DNA of 64,000 nucleotides from Streptomyces sp. 3214.6 (GTDB lineage: Bacteria; Actinomycetota; Actinomycetes; Streptomycetales; Streptomycetaceae), in NCBI RefSeq assembly GCF_900129855.1, contig NZ_LT670819.1, forward strand, positions 7,378,001-7,442,000. The letters run 5' to 3'. The position numbers and the translations under genes are program-made. Positions 47,907-57,379 of this stretch are shown one piece after another; positions within the stretch are counted from its first letter, which is position 1, and the number at the start of each line of letters is the position of its first letter. The notes under the pieces were generated by a model. It was not told the DNA's origin. It saw only the letters and a program-made list of their open reading frames with translations, and did not search any database.

Positions 47907-49717
47907 AACACCGGCTTACCGTCCCGCGTCAGCTTCCAGTCGACCGACGCGAAGTCCTTCGGATCCAGCACACCCTTCGCCGTCACCCACTCCGAGATCC
48001 GCGTACGGATCTCCGTCGACTCCGACCACAACTCCTGCGCCGACGCCACATGCGGGAACGCCCCACCACCATTGGCCCGATAGTTGTTCACCGCCAGCAC
48101 GAACTGCTGCGCATCGTCCAACGCCACACCGTTGTACGTCAGGTTCCTGATCCGCGAACCCACCGCCTGCGCGATGTCGATCTCGTACCCCAGACCCGAC
48201 ACATAGTCGTAGTTGTAGTCCGGACGCCCCGCCGCGTTCGTCAGCTTCTCCGTGTCCACCACCGCATCCGCCGCCGTCTGCACGAAATACTGCGCCGAGT
48301 ACTCCAGGTACGCACGCACCTGCGCACCCGTCAGCAACTTCGCCACCAGCGTGTTGTCATACACGTACAGGCTCGACAGATCCCGGATCGTCACCTTCCC
48401 GGCCGGAATCTCCGACGTCCGCGAGAACGGCGAAGCCTGCGCGATCACCGGCAACGACGCATACGACGTACCGGCCAACGCCGCCTTGACGACATCCTCC
48501 TGCACCTTCGTGATCAGATCGATGATCGGAGCGTCCTTGTACCGCGCCTCGACCGTCGTCAACGTCTCCGTCGCCGTACCCACCACCTGGTTGACATACG
48601 CCACGACCTTCGCGTGTTCGTCACCCAGCAACTTCGTGATCTTCGGGTCGTCCGCCACCGAGTTCGAGTTCAACACCTTCGACGAAACCGACTCGACTTC
48701 CCACCTCCCCCTCTGGAACACCAACCCGACGTCGAACACCGACAACCGCTCCGCATAAGCCAACGGCTCCGACAACACGACCGTCTTCCCGGTCTTCGCG
48801 TTCGTGACCTTCAGCTCCGGAATCTCCACATGCGCATGCCCCACCAGAACCGCGTCGATGTCCGGCACCTGCTGCGCCACCAACGCCGCCGAATTCTCCA
48901 CATACGGCAACTGGTCACCGTACGACGACGTGCCCGACGAGCCCGAATGCGCCGACACGATGACCACATCCGCACCCAGCGACTTCAGCTTCGGCACCCA
49001 CTTCGCCGCCTGCTCCTCCAGCCCCGGAAACGCCAGCTTGCCCTGCACATAAGCCTTGTCCCAGATCGCGATACCCGGGTTCGTCAGACCCAGTACCGCC
49101 ACCTTCACCGGCGGCGCACCCTTCACACAGAACGTCTTGATGACGTACGGAGGGAACGCCGGCCTCAGCGTCTTCGCGTCCACCGCGTTCGCGCCCAGCA
49201 GCGGAAAACGCAACTGCGACTCGAACTTCCGCAGCGTCTCGATGCCGTAGTTGAACTCGTGGTTGCCCAGCGCCGCCGCGTCATACCCGATCGCGTTCAT
49301 CGCCTGCGCCATCGGATGCACCGGACCACCCTTGGCGGTGATCGGATCCACCTTCGCGTAGTAGTACGTCAGCGGCGTGCCCTGAATCGTGTCGCCGGCG
49401 TCCAGCAGCAGGACGTTCTCGCGCCCCTTCTCCGCACGGATCCGGTTCACCAGCGTCGAGATACGTGCCAGCCCCTGCGCGTTGCCCGCGGCGTCCTTGT
49501 ACTCCGCGTCCTTGAAGTAGTCCCAGTTGAAGACATGACCGTGCAGGTCCGTCGTCCCCAGCACCGTCAGCGCATACCGCTTCGGCTGCCTGACCGGCCT
49601 CGCCGGCGCCTTCGCCTCCGCGGCCTGCGCCGACGGAGCCGCAGCCGCACTCGCGACCGCCACCCCCGCCCCGGTCACGGCGGACTTCTTCAGGAACTTC
49701 CGACGGTTCAACGGCAT
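47903..49717 (-). CDS. exported bifunctional 5'-nucleotidase/2',3'-cyclic phosphodiesterase
   Basis: 604 residues. A Tat signal (NRRKFLKKSAVTGAGVAVASA with AQA cleavage) is followed by the metallophosphatase domain: TTDLHGHVFNW, DAGDTIQGTP, GNHEFNYG, HAHVEIPE, and the C-terminal nucleotide-binding domain with VNNYRANGGGAFPH. It releases nucleosides from extracellular nucleotides. ATG 49717 with GAGGAGT in front is preferred over the longer frame. Convergent with the phosphatase gene, overlapping at the stop codons. Confidence 0.93.
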   Translation of the reverse strand: MPLNRRKFLKKSAVTGAGVAVASAAAAPSAQAAEAKAPARPVRQPKRYALTVLGTTDLHGHVFNWDYFKDAEYKDAAGNAQGLARISTLVNRIRAEKGRENVLLLDAGDTIQGTPLTYYYAKVDPITAKGGPVHPMAQAMNAIGYDAAALGNHEFNYGIETLRKFESQLRFPLLGANAVDAKTLRPAFPPYVIKTFCVKGAPPVKVAVLGLTNPGIAIWDKAYVQGKLAFPGLEEQAAKWVPKLKSLGADVVIVSAHSGSSGTSSYGDQLPYVENSAALVAQQVPDIDAVLVGHAHVEIPELKVTNAKTGKTVVLSEPLAYAERLSVFDVGLVFQRGRWEVESVSSKVLNSNSVADDPKITKLLGDEHAKVVAYVNQVVGTATETLTTVEARYKDAPIIDLITKVQEDVVKAALAGTSYASLPVIAQASPFSRTSEIPAGKVTIRDLSSLYVYDNTLVAKLLTGAQVRAYLEYSAQYFVQTAADAVVDTEKLTNAAGRPDYNYDYVSGLGYEIDIAQAVGSRIRNLTYNGVALDDAQQFVLAVNNYRANGGGAFPHVASAQELWSESTEIRTRISEWVTAKGVLDPKDFASVDWKLTRDGKPVF

Positions 49718-49866
49718 GTCTCGTACTCCTCGGGGAATGGTCAACAACGCGCGTAGATTCTGACCCGCCCACGACCGACCGCAACAGGTCCAGGAGGTTG
49801 CGATCTGATGACCAGAGAGGTCAACTCCGGCCCCCCAACAGGGAAAGCCATGACAACCTGGGACGT

Positions 49867-50571
49867 ATGACCTCCCCGCAGATTCCCCCGTACGGCACCC
49901 CCGACGCCCCCCTCCTCGTGGTCCGCGGCGAGGCCGAACTCGAAGTCGACCCCGAGATCGCCCGCATCGGCGTCACCGTCACCGCCCGCAACCGCGACCG
50001 CCGCACCACCCTCGACGACCTCACCCACCGCAACGCCACAGTCCTGGACCTCGTCAAGTCGTACGGCGACGCGGTCGAGAACCTGGCGACAGGTGCGGTG
50101 TCCATTGCTCCGGAGCTCGGCCAACGCGGCCGAGGGGAGCGAATCCGCACCTACCACGGCAGCGTCCACCTCACCGCCGAACTCTCCGACTTCACCGCCC
50201 TCGGCGAACTCACCACACGACTGGCCGACCTGGATCTGACCCGGGTCGACGGCCCCTGGTGGGCACTGCGCACCGACTCACCGGTCTACCGCCGAGCCCG
50301 ACAGCAGGCCGTACGGGAGGCGGTGCAACGAGCGAAGGAATACGCCGAGGCCCTGGGCACGACAGTGGCCGCCGTGCTGGAACTGGCCGACACGGGAGCG
50401 ACAGGCGGGGGCCGCCCACGGTCCGCCTTCGACCGCCGCGCCGTCCGCTTCTCCATGGCCGCCGCAGACGCGGAAGCGGCAGCCCCCGAACCCCTCGACC
50501 TCGAACCCCAGCGCATGCAGGTCCGCGCCGAGGTGAGCGCACAGTTCACGATGAATCCACCCAGCCTCTGA
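49867..50571 (+). CDS. SIMPL-domain (DUF541) protein
   Basis: 234 residues. Pattern PLLVVRGEAELEVDPEIARIGVTVTARNRDR at the start, then an alternating beta/alpha domain with YRRARQQAVREAVQRAKEYAEALGTTVAAVLELAD, and a C-terminal strand VSAQFTM: the DUF541/SIMPL layout. No signal peptide, so it is a cytosolic version. Function unknown. ATG 49867 is the only plausible start. Confidence 0.85.
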   Translation: MTSPQIPPYGTPDAPLLVVRGEAELEVDPEIARIGVTVTARNRDRRTTLDDLTHRNATVLDLVKSYGDAVENLATGAVSIAPELGQRGRGERIRTYHGSVHLTAELSDFTALGELTTRLADLDLTRVDGPWWALRTDSPVYRRARQQAVREAVQRAKEYAEALGTTVAAVLELADTGATGGGRPRSAFDRRAVRFSMAAADAEAAAPEPLDLEPQRMQVRAEVSAQFTMNPPSL

Positions 50572-50638
50572 ATTCCCCGCATACACCCATTCGGCGAAAT
50601 GCTCATCAGAGCGGAAGTCCGCACAGTTTATTAGCTGT

Positions 50639-50665
50639 CAACAACCCTTCACGCAAAGGTTGTTG
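50639..50665. terminator. CAACAACC/GGTTGTTG hairpin ahead of pyk
   Basis: An 8-bp stem (11 with one mismatch) and short loop between the SIMPL gene and pyk. It could end the SIMPL transcript or lie in the pyk leader, 54 bases before the start. Confidence 0.45.
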
Positions 50666-50718
50666 CCCAGCCATGTGCCACCAATTCCCTACCCGACGGT
50701 AAGACATAAGCTCGAAAC

Positions 50719-52155
50719 ATGCGCCGAGCAAAAATCGTCTGCACACTGGGCCCCGCCACCGACTCGTACGACCAGCTCAAAGCCCTGGTCGACGCCGGAA
50801 TGGACGTCGCCCGCTTCAACCTCAGCCACGGCACCCACGCCGAACACGAGGAGCGCTACCACCGCGTACGCAAGGCCTCCGACGAAAGCGGCCACAGCGT
50901 CGGCATCCTCGCCGACCTTCAAGGCCCGAAGATCCGCCTCGGCCACTTCGCAGAAGGCCCCGTACTCCTTGAACGAGACGACACCTTCACCATCACCGTC
51001 GAAGAAGGCGTAGCGGGCGACGGCAAGCACTGCGGGACCACGCACGCCGGCCTCGCAGAGGACGTGACGCCCGGAGAACGCATCCTCGTCGACGACGGCA
51101 AGGTCTGCCTGGAGGTCACCGACGTCGACGGCCCGCACGTCCACACCCGCGTCGTGGAAGGCGGCGTCATCTCCGACCACAAGGGCCTCAACCTGCCCGG
51201 AGTGGCCGTCTCGGTCCCCGCCCTGTCGAAGAAGGACGAGGAAGACCTGCGCTGGGCCCTCCGGACGGGGTTCGACGTCATCGCGCTGTCGTTCGTGAGG
51301 AGCGGACGGGACATCCTCGACGTCCACCGGATCATGGACGAGGAAGGTCGCCGACTGCCCGTCATCGCCAAGGTGGAGAAGCCCCAGGCCGTCGAGAACA
51401 TCGACGAGATCGTGGCGGCCTTCGACGGGATCATGGTCGCGCGCGGCGACCTCGGCGTCGAGATGCCGCTCGAACAGGTCCCCATCGTCCAAAAGCGCGC
51501 GATCAAGCTGGCCAAGCGCAACGCCAAGCCGGTGATCGTCGCAACGCAGATGCTCGACTCCATGATCGAGAACTCCCGCCCGACACGCGCCGAGGCGAGC
51601 GACGTCGCCAACGCGGTCATCGACGGCACAGACGCGGTGATGCTCTCCGGCGAGACGAGCGTGGGCAAACACGCGGTACAGACCGTCCGCACCATGGCCA
51701 AGATCGTCGAAGCGGCGGAAGAGGACATCCTCGCCAAGGGCCTGCCCCCGCTGACGGAGTCGAACAAGCCCCGCACCCAGGGCGGCGCGGTCGCCCGCGC
51801 GGCGGCCGAGATCGGCGACTTCCTCGGCGCGAAGTTCCTGGTCGCCTTCACCCAGAGCGGCGACACGGTACGCCGCCTGTCCCGCTACCGCTCCCCGATC
51901 CCGCTCCTCGCCTTCACCCCGGAACCGGCGACACGCTCCCAGCTGAACCTGACGTGGGGCGTCGAGACGTTCCTCGGCCCGCTCGCTGACTCGACGGACG
52001 CGATGGTCGACCAGGTGGACGAGCTGCTGCTGAAGTACGGCCGCTGCGAGAAGGGCGACGTGGTGGTGATCACGGCAGGTTCGCCTCCGGGAGTCTCGGG
52101 CGCGACGAACCTGGTGCGGGTGCACCACATCGGGGAGGACGACAGTCCCAAGTAG
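50719..52155 (+). CDS. pyk: pyruvate kinase
   Basis: 478 residues. Start RRAKIVCTLGPAT; DVARFNLSHG; the catalytic lysine in PVIAKVEKPQAVENIDEI; metal and phosphate loop MVARGDLGVEMP; VATQMLDSMIENSRPTRAEASDVANAVIDGTDAVMLSGE in pieces characteristic of the family. Converts PEP and ADP to pyruvate and ATP. Streptomycetes usually carry two pyk genes; which paralogue this is cannot be told here. Confidence 0.97.
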   Translation: MRRAKIVCTLGPATDSYDQLKALVDAGMDVARFNLSHGTHAEHEERYHRVRKASDESGHSVGILADLQGPKIRLGHFAEGPVLLERDDTFTITVEEGVAGDGKHCGTTHAGLAEDVTPGERILVDDGKVCLEVTDVDGPHVHTRVVEGGVISDHKGLNLPGVAVSVPALSKKDEEDLRWALRTGFDVIALSFVRSGRDILDVHRIMDEEGRRLPVIAKVEKPQAVENIDEIVAAFDGIMVARGDLGVEMPLEQVPIVQKRAIKLAKRNAKPVIVATQMLDSMIENSRPTRAEASDVANAVIDGTDAVMLSGETSVGKHAVQTVRTMAKIVEAAEEDILAKGLPPLTESNKPRTQGGAVARAAAEIGDFLGAKFLVAFTQSGDTVRRLSRYRSPIPLLAFTPEPATRSQLNLTWGVETFLGPLADSTDAMVDQVDELLLKYGRCEKGDVVVITAGSPPGVSGATNLVRVHHIGEDDSPK

Positions 52156-52170
52156 CAGCTAGTACTTGGG
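52147..52170. terminator. small hairpin formed by two convergent gene ends
   Basis: CCCAAGTA and TACTTGGG pair across an 8-base loop containing the pyk stop region and the stop of the LAGLIDADG gene; only 3 bases separate the two reading frames. Confidence 0.5.
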
Positions 52171-52905
52171 GCCTACGTGGGCGTCCATGAGGGCTACGGA
52201 GGCTTTCTTGGCGATGGAGACGTTCCTGGGGTTTGACAGTTTCCATTCGACGCCCACGTGGTCCAGCGTGTCGGTGAAGAGACGGATGATGTCGCCCGAC
52301 AAGTTGGTGAAGAAGTAGCGCGGGTATTCGTAGCGCTTGCGTACACCACCGATGGTCTTCTCGGTCCAGTTGGTGATGCGACAGCCATCGGAGTGGATGA
52401 GACCCCGGATGAACTCCCAGGGATGTTCGTGGACGATGGCCTGCTGCCAGGGTTCCAGGACGATCTGCCGCTCATGTTTCTTGCCGGGGCCATGCTGGGG
52501 GAACAGGTAGGGCCAATGTGGGTAGTAGCCGACTACGGATACGCAGCCCGGTGCCTGGACACGGTTCGCGGTGTGCGCGGGACTGATTGCACGGATGGCG
52601 GCCTCGCAGGCGTCAATGAGGCCTGGCCAAGCATCTGCACACGCGATGCGGAGGTAGTGGCCAGTGCCGCGCGGATGGGCGCTGATGCATCCGTCACCCA
52701 GATAGAGGCCGAGTAGGTACGAGTACGTGACTCGGTCGCTCGGCGGGTCAGGAAGCGGGGGCGCCATTCGAAGCAGCGGTTCAAGCCGGGTCTGCCAGGA
52801 GCGAATTGCGGCACGTGAGATGCCTGTCTCACGGCTCACGGAGTTCAGGCTGCGGCCCTGTGAAACCAGCGCGAGTGCTCGCTTGCGTGTGCTGACGTCG
52901 TACAT
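52159..52905 (-). CDS. HTH plus LAGLIDADG homing-endonuclease-like protein
   Basis: 248 residues. An N-terminal helix-turn-helix (STRKRALALVSQGRSLNSVSRETGISRAAIRSW in pieces, about 4-37) is followed by two LAGLIDADG-type motifs: LLGLYLGDGCI (about 63-73) and FIRGLIHSDGCRI (about 165-177). Between them are a GHYLRIACAD strand and a VVGYYPHWPYLFPQHGPGKKHER region typical of the saddle fold. It is free-standing, with no intein splice motifs. It fills the gap between pyk and a tRNA gene and uses more A/T-ending codons than its neighbours. DNA cleavage is inferred; a regulator role is possible. Confidence 0.75.
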   Translation of the reverse strand: MYDVSTRKRALALVSQGRSLNSVSRETGISRAAIRSWQTRLEPLLRMAPPLPDPPSDRVTYSYLLGLYLGDGCISAHPRGTGHYLRIACADAWPGLIDACEAAIRAISPAHTANRVQAPGCVSVVGYYPHWPYLFPQHGPGKKHERQIVLEPWQQAIVHEHPWEFIRGLIHSDGCRITNWTEKTIGGVRKRYEYPRYFFTNLSGDIIRLFTDTLDHVGVEWKLSNPRNVSIAKKASVALMDAHVGPKY

Positions 52906-52943
52906 GTGGCCACTCTGTGAGAGTGATCGCGGCGACACGCAGC

Positions 52944-52980
52944 AAAAAGCGGATGTTCATGAGAACGGGAACATCCGCTT
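52944..52980 (-). terminator. intrinsic terminator of the tRNA transcript
   Basis: Read on the minus strand, AAGCGGATGTTC pairs with GAACATCCGCTT around a 10-base loop, followed by five Ts. A canonical stem plus U-tract, rare in this genome, 32 bases after the tRNA 3' end. Confidence 0.88.
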
Positions 52981-53011
52981 CCTGATTGAAACCTTGAATT
53001 CGAAGGAAAAG

Positions 53012-53086
53012 TGCCCCAGGTGGGATTCGAACCCACACTGTCCGCTGTTTGAGAGCGGCCTCTCTGACCAGTTGGAGTACTGGGGC
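53012..53086 (-). tRNA. tRNA-Leu(CAA)-like gene with short class I variable loop
   Basis: 75 bases on the minus strand. Acceptor GCCCCAG/CTGGGGC, D arm CTC...GAG with the GG pair in CTGGTC, anticodon stem CCGCT/AGCGG with loop CTCAAAC (U33, anticodon CAA), variable loop ACAGT (5 bases), T arm GTGGG-TTCGAAT-CCCAC, discriminator A. The next base is C, but no full CCA is encoded. A CAA anticodon reads Leu UUG, yet bacterial tRNA-Leu normally has a long variable arm, missing here. Amino-acid identity is therefore uncertain. Confidence 0.85.
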
Positions 53087-53185
53087 CTTAGAAAGGAAGG
53101 ATAAGTGCAACCCCTCGCGCACCCACCTTACCGCAGCTAGGTAGGCTCTTGTCAGCAGTACCCCTGCCCTGAACGAGGAGCCCCC

Positions 53186-53842
53186 GTGACCGCCCCCGAG
53201 TCGCCCCAGCCCGTAGACGCGCCCGACGACGACAAGTCGCACGTGCCTCCGCTGACGACCCGTGTCGTCATCGCCGAGGACGAGGCCCTGATCCGGCTCG
53301 ACCTCAAAGAGATGCTCGAAGAAGAGGGCTACAGCGTCGTCGGCGAGGCCGGTGACGGTGAGCAGGCCATCGAGCTCGCCCGCGAGCACAAGCCGGACCT
53401 CGTGATCCTCGACGTGAAGATGCCCAAGCTGGACGGCATCTCGGCGGCCGAGAAGATCGCCGAAGAGCGCATCGCGCCCGTCCTCATGCTCACCGCCTTC
53501 TCGCAGCGCGACCTCGTGGAGCGTGCCCGTGACGCCGGTGCGATGGCGTACCTGGTGAAGCCGTTCAGCAAGAGCGACGTCGTGCCGGCGATCGAGATGG
53601 CCGTGTCGCGTTTCACGGAGCTGCGTGAGCTGGAGAACGAGGTCGCGGACCTCACGCTGCGCCTGGAGACCCGCAAGCTGGTCGACCGCGCGAAGTCGAT
53701 CCTGCAGACGGAGTACGGGCTGACGGAGCCGGCGGCGTTCCGGTGGATCCAGAAGACGTCGATGGACCGGCGGATGTCGATGCAGCAGGTCGCCGAGGCG
53801 GTCATCCAGGACGCCGACGAGAAGAAGAGGTCCAAGGGATAG
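53186..53842 (+). CDS. pdtaR: ANTAR-domain response regulator PdtaR
   Basis: 218 residues. Receiver domain with acidic pocket AEDEA (30-34), phospho-acceptor Asp76 in VILDVKMPK, and the Lys of YLVKPFSK; the C-terminal ANTAR helices (about 145-205: LRLETRKLVDRAKSILQTEY, MQQVAEAVIQDAD) bind paired RNA hairpins and act as antiterminators. No cognate kinase gene adjoins; in actinobacteria the partner PdtaS is encoded elsewhere. GTG start with GAGGAG upstream. Confidence 0.93.
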   Translation: MTAPESPQPVDAPDDDKSHVPPLTTRVVIAEDEALIRLDLKEMLEEEGYSVVGEAGDGEQAIELAREHKPDLVILDVKMPKLDGISAAEKIAEERIAPVLMLTAFSQRDLVERARDAGAMAYLVKPFSKSDVVPAIEMAVSRFTELRELENEVADLTLRLETRKLVDRAKSILQTEYGLTEPAAFRWIQKTSMDRRMSMQQVAEAVIQDADEKKRSKG

Positions 53843-53857
53843 CAGCCCGCACGGACA

Positions 53858-53898
53858 CGACGAGGCCCGCGCCCGGAGAAGGGGCGCGGGCCTCGTCG
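53858..53898. terminator. bidirectional terminator between pdtaR and liv genes
   Basis: A perfect 17-bp stem (CGACGAGGCCCGCGCCC and its complement) with a 7-base loop between convergent units. Confidence 0.88.
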
Positions 53899-53919
53899 CC
53901 GTGGGAGGACCGGAGGGAC

Positions 53920-54632
<713 letters not shown>

Positions 54633-54636
<4 letters not shown>

Positions 54637-55538
54637 CGGTCGTTCTCCTTGCCGGGCGCGGCGTCCGTCGGGTTGTCGGCGCTCTCGGCGTTTGCTTCGG
54701 CGGCTTCGACTTCGGCGAGTTCTTCTTCGCCGGGGGCGTTTTCGAAGGGTTCGCCGAGGTAGGCGGCGACGACTCGTTCGTCGCCCTGGACGGTCGCGCT
54801 GTCGCCTTCGACGAGTTTTTCGCCTTGGACGAGTACGGCGACGCGGTCGCAGAGGTTGAAGATGAAGCGCATGTCGTGCTCGATGACGAGGACGGCGATG
54901 CCCTTGTCGCGGATGGCGAAGACGAGTTCCTCTGTCGCGCGGGTCTCCTGGGGGTTCATGCCGGCTGTCGGTTCGTCCAGGAGGAGCAGGCCGGGCTCGC
55001 TGGCGAGGGCGCGGGCAATCTCGAGCTTGCGTTGTTCGCCGTAGGGGAGGTTGCGTGCGAGGTGGTCGGCTTTCTTGTCGAGGCCGACGAACTCCAGCAG
55101 TTCCATGGCGCGTTCGCGGGAGGCGGCTTCTGCCTTGTGGAAGGCGGGGAGGCGCAGGACGGCCGACCAGAAGCCTTCCTTGGTTCGGGTGTGGCGGCCG
55201 ACGAGCACGTTTTCCAGGACGGTCATGTTGGCGAAGAGGCGGATGTTCTGGAAGGTGCGGGCGATGCCGGCGGCGGTGACTTTGAAGGATTTGGGGGGCA
55301 GGACGTTGCCCTTGAAGCGGACTTCGCCTTCGGTGGGGATGTAGAGGCCGGTGAGGCAGTTGAAGAAGGTGGTTTTGCCTGCGCCGTTGGGGCCGATGAG
55401 GCCGACGATCTCGCCGCTGTTGACGGTGAGGTCGACGTTTCGGACGGCGGTGAGGCCGCCGAAGCGCATGGTGACGCCGCGGGCGTCGAGGACCGTTTCG
55501 CCGGCGGGGGCGGGCTTGGTGGTGGTGTCGGTGGTCAT
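54633..55538 (-). CDS. livG: branched-chain amino acid ABC transporter ATPase LivG
   Basis: 301 residues. Walker A GPNGAGKTT, the LivG-type IARTFQNIRLFANMTVLENV, signature LPYGEQRKLEIARAL, Walker B LLLLDEPTAGMNP. A C-terminal acidic extension of about 35 residues (GEEELAEVEAAEANAESA) is not part of the ABC core. Start ATG 55538, 5 bases after the livM stop. Confidence 0.95.
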
Positions 55539-55543
55539 GGTGG

Positions 55544-57379
55544 TCAGGCCCCTGCCTTGGTGAGGACGGTGGGTGCTTCCGCCTCCTCGTGGAACTCGAG
55601 CTGGCGGCGCCGGTTGGGGATGAGTCCCTCGGGGCGGAAGCGCATCAGCAGGATGAGTGCGAGGCCGAAGGCGAAGAGCTGGTAGTCGCCGAGGAACTGG
55701 AGTTTGTTGGGGATGAGGAAGAGCAGTGAGGCGCCGATGAGGGGTCCGCCGATGGTGCCCATGCCGCCGAGGACGACGGCGGCGAGGAGGAAGGCGGAGT
55801 TGGGGGGGATGGGTCCGGCGAAGAGGTACTGCTCGGGGGTGACGGTGTAGGTGACGTGGGCCTGGACGGTGCCTGCGAGTCCTGCGAGGGAGGCGCCGAC
55901 GGCGAAGGCGATGAGTTTGACGCGGAAGCCGTTGATGCCCATGGCGAGGGCTGCGGTCTCGTCTTCGCGGATGGCGACCCAGGCGCGGCCGATGCGGGAG
56001 TCGCCGCTGCGGCGGAAGACGAGGACGACGACGGCGGTGATGATCAGCATCAGGAAGAAGTAGTTGGCGAAGCGGCCGATGCTGTAGCCGGCGATGTCGT
56101 GGACGGCGCCGAAGTCGAATCCGAGGACGTCGAGGTTCGGGATGGAGGAGATGCCGTTGGAGCCGTTGGTGATGTCGGGGCCGGAGGTGCCGTCGAGGTT
56201 GTTGGCGGTGATGCGGAAGATCTCGCCGAAGCCGAGGGTGACGATGGCGAGGTAGTCGCCGCGTAGGCGGAGGGTGGGGGCGCCGATGAGGACGCCGAAG
56301 ACGAGGGAGGCGCCGGCGCCGACGAGTGCGGCTGCCCAGAAGGGGAAGTGCACGTCGAAGGGGGAGCTGGGGGAGCCGGAGACCATGGCTGCGGCGTAGG
56401 CGCCGACGCCGAGGAAGGCGACGTAGCCGAGGTCGAGGAGGCCGGCGAGGCCGACGACGATGTTCAGGCCGAGGGCGACGGTGGCGAAGATGAGGATGTA
56501 GACGCCGAGGGTCGCGTATTGGTCGTCGGTCTGGGTGAAGGGGAAGAGGGCGGCGGTGATGAAGGCGCCGCAGATGGTGATGCTCTGGTGGCGGGCGGTG
56601 ATCTGGCTGGCTTGGGCGACGAGGCCGGACTTGTTGAGTGCGGCGAAGCCGAAGCCGGTGGTGATGAGGAAGCCGATGAAGAGTTCGTCGTACTCGGTGC
56701 CGATGCCGTAGGTGAAGACGGTGAGGGCGAGGGCGAGGACGGCGACGATGATGAGGATTTCGGCGTAGGCGGGGAGTTTGCCGACGGGGCGGGCGGTGCC
56801 GGAGCCGAAGGCGGTCTTGACGGTGGCCCATTGGTGGGCGGCTTTGTGCTTGGTGTGTTCCCACGACGTGTCGTCGGGGTCGATGGGGTCGGGCTGGGGG
56901 TGTTCGAAGGGCAGGGCGAGGGCGCCGAGGAGCGCGGTGAGGCTGGCTATGGCGACGATGTAGCCGCCGGCTTCGAGGTTGACGATGCCGCCCAGGTCGA
57001 CGCTGATCGCGATGACCGTGAACCAGCTGGTGGCGAAGGTGGCGAGGGCGGCGAACTTGAGGGCGCCGTCGGCGCCGGCGGGGACGAGCCAGCCGAGGCC
57101 CTTGATGCCGTAGGAGGCGAGGGCGAAGAGGGTGGTGAGGGCGCCGCTGATGAGGACGAGGACTTGGAGGCCGCCGGGATAGCCGTAGACGGTGAGGTCG
57201 CCGGGGAAGGCGGCGGTCCAGGTCCAGGCGAGGAAGGTGGAGATGATGGTGAGGATGCCGCCGCCGGTGGCGAGGGCGCGGCCGATGTTCTCGGGGACGC
57301 CGATGAGGCCGGCTCGGGTGGCGATGGTCGTGCCGAGTGCGTCGTCGGCTGTGGTGGTCTGTGTGGTCATCGGTGTCAC
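55544..57379 (-). CDS. livM: branched-chain amino acid permease LivM with long N-terminal extension
   Basis: 611 residues, against about 425 for E. coli LivM. The permease core is in the C-terminal half (LGLNIVVGLAGLLDLGYVAFLGVGAYAAA, APTLRLRGDYLAIVTLGFGE, VVLGGMGTIGGPLIGA). The N-terminal ~290 residues hold about six additional predicted membrane segments joined by a charged loop (HPQPDPIDPDDTSWEHTKHK). GTG 57379 overlaps the livH stop (GTGA); ATG 57370 is an alternative three codons in. Confidence 0.93.
   Translation of the reverse strand: MTPMTTQTTTADDALGTTIATRAGLIGVPENIGRALATGGGILTIISTFLAWTWTAAFPGDLTVYGYPGGLQVLVLISGALTTLFALASYGIKGLGWLVPAGADGALKFAALATFATSWFTVIAISVDLGGIVNLEAGGYIVAIASLTALLGALALPFEHPQPDPIDPDDTSWEHTKHKAAHQWATVKTAFGSGTARPVGKLPAYAEILIIVAVLALALTVFTYGIGTEYDELFIGFLITTGFGFAALNKSGLVAQASQITARHQSITICGAFITAALFPFTQTDDQYATLGVYILIFATVALGLNIVVGLAGLLDLGYVAFLGVGAYAAAMVSGSPSSPFDVHFPFWAAALVGAGASLVFGVLIGAPTLRLRGDYLAIVTLGFGEIFRITANNLDGTSGPDITNGSNGISSIPNLDVLGFDFGAVHDIAGYSIGRFANYFFLMLIITAVVVLVFRRSGDSRIGRAWVAIREDETAALAMGINGFRVKLIAFAVGASLAGLAGTVQAHVTYTVTPEQYLFAGPIPPNSAFLLAAVVLGGMGTIGGPLIGASLLFLIPNKLQFLGDYQLFAFGLALILLMRFRPEGLIPNRRRQLEFHEEAEAPTVLTKAGA

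Noticed and set aside
52159..52905. Intein or group I intron interpretation of the LAGLIDADG gene
   Set aside because: There are no intein N- or C-terminal splice residues, no interrupted host protein, and both neighbours are complete.
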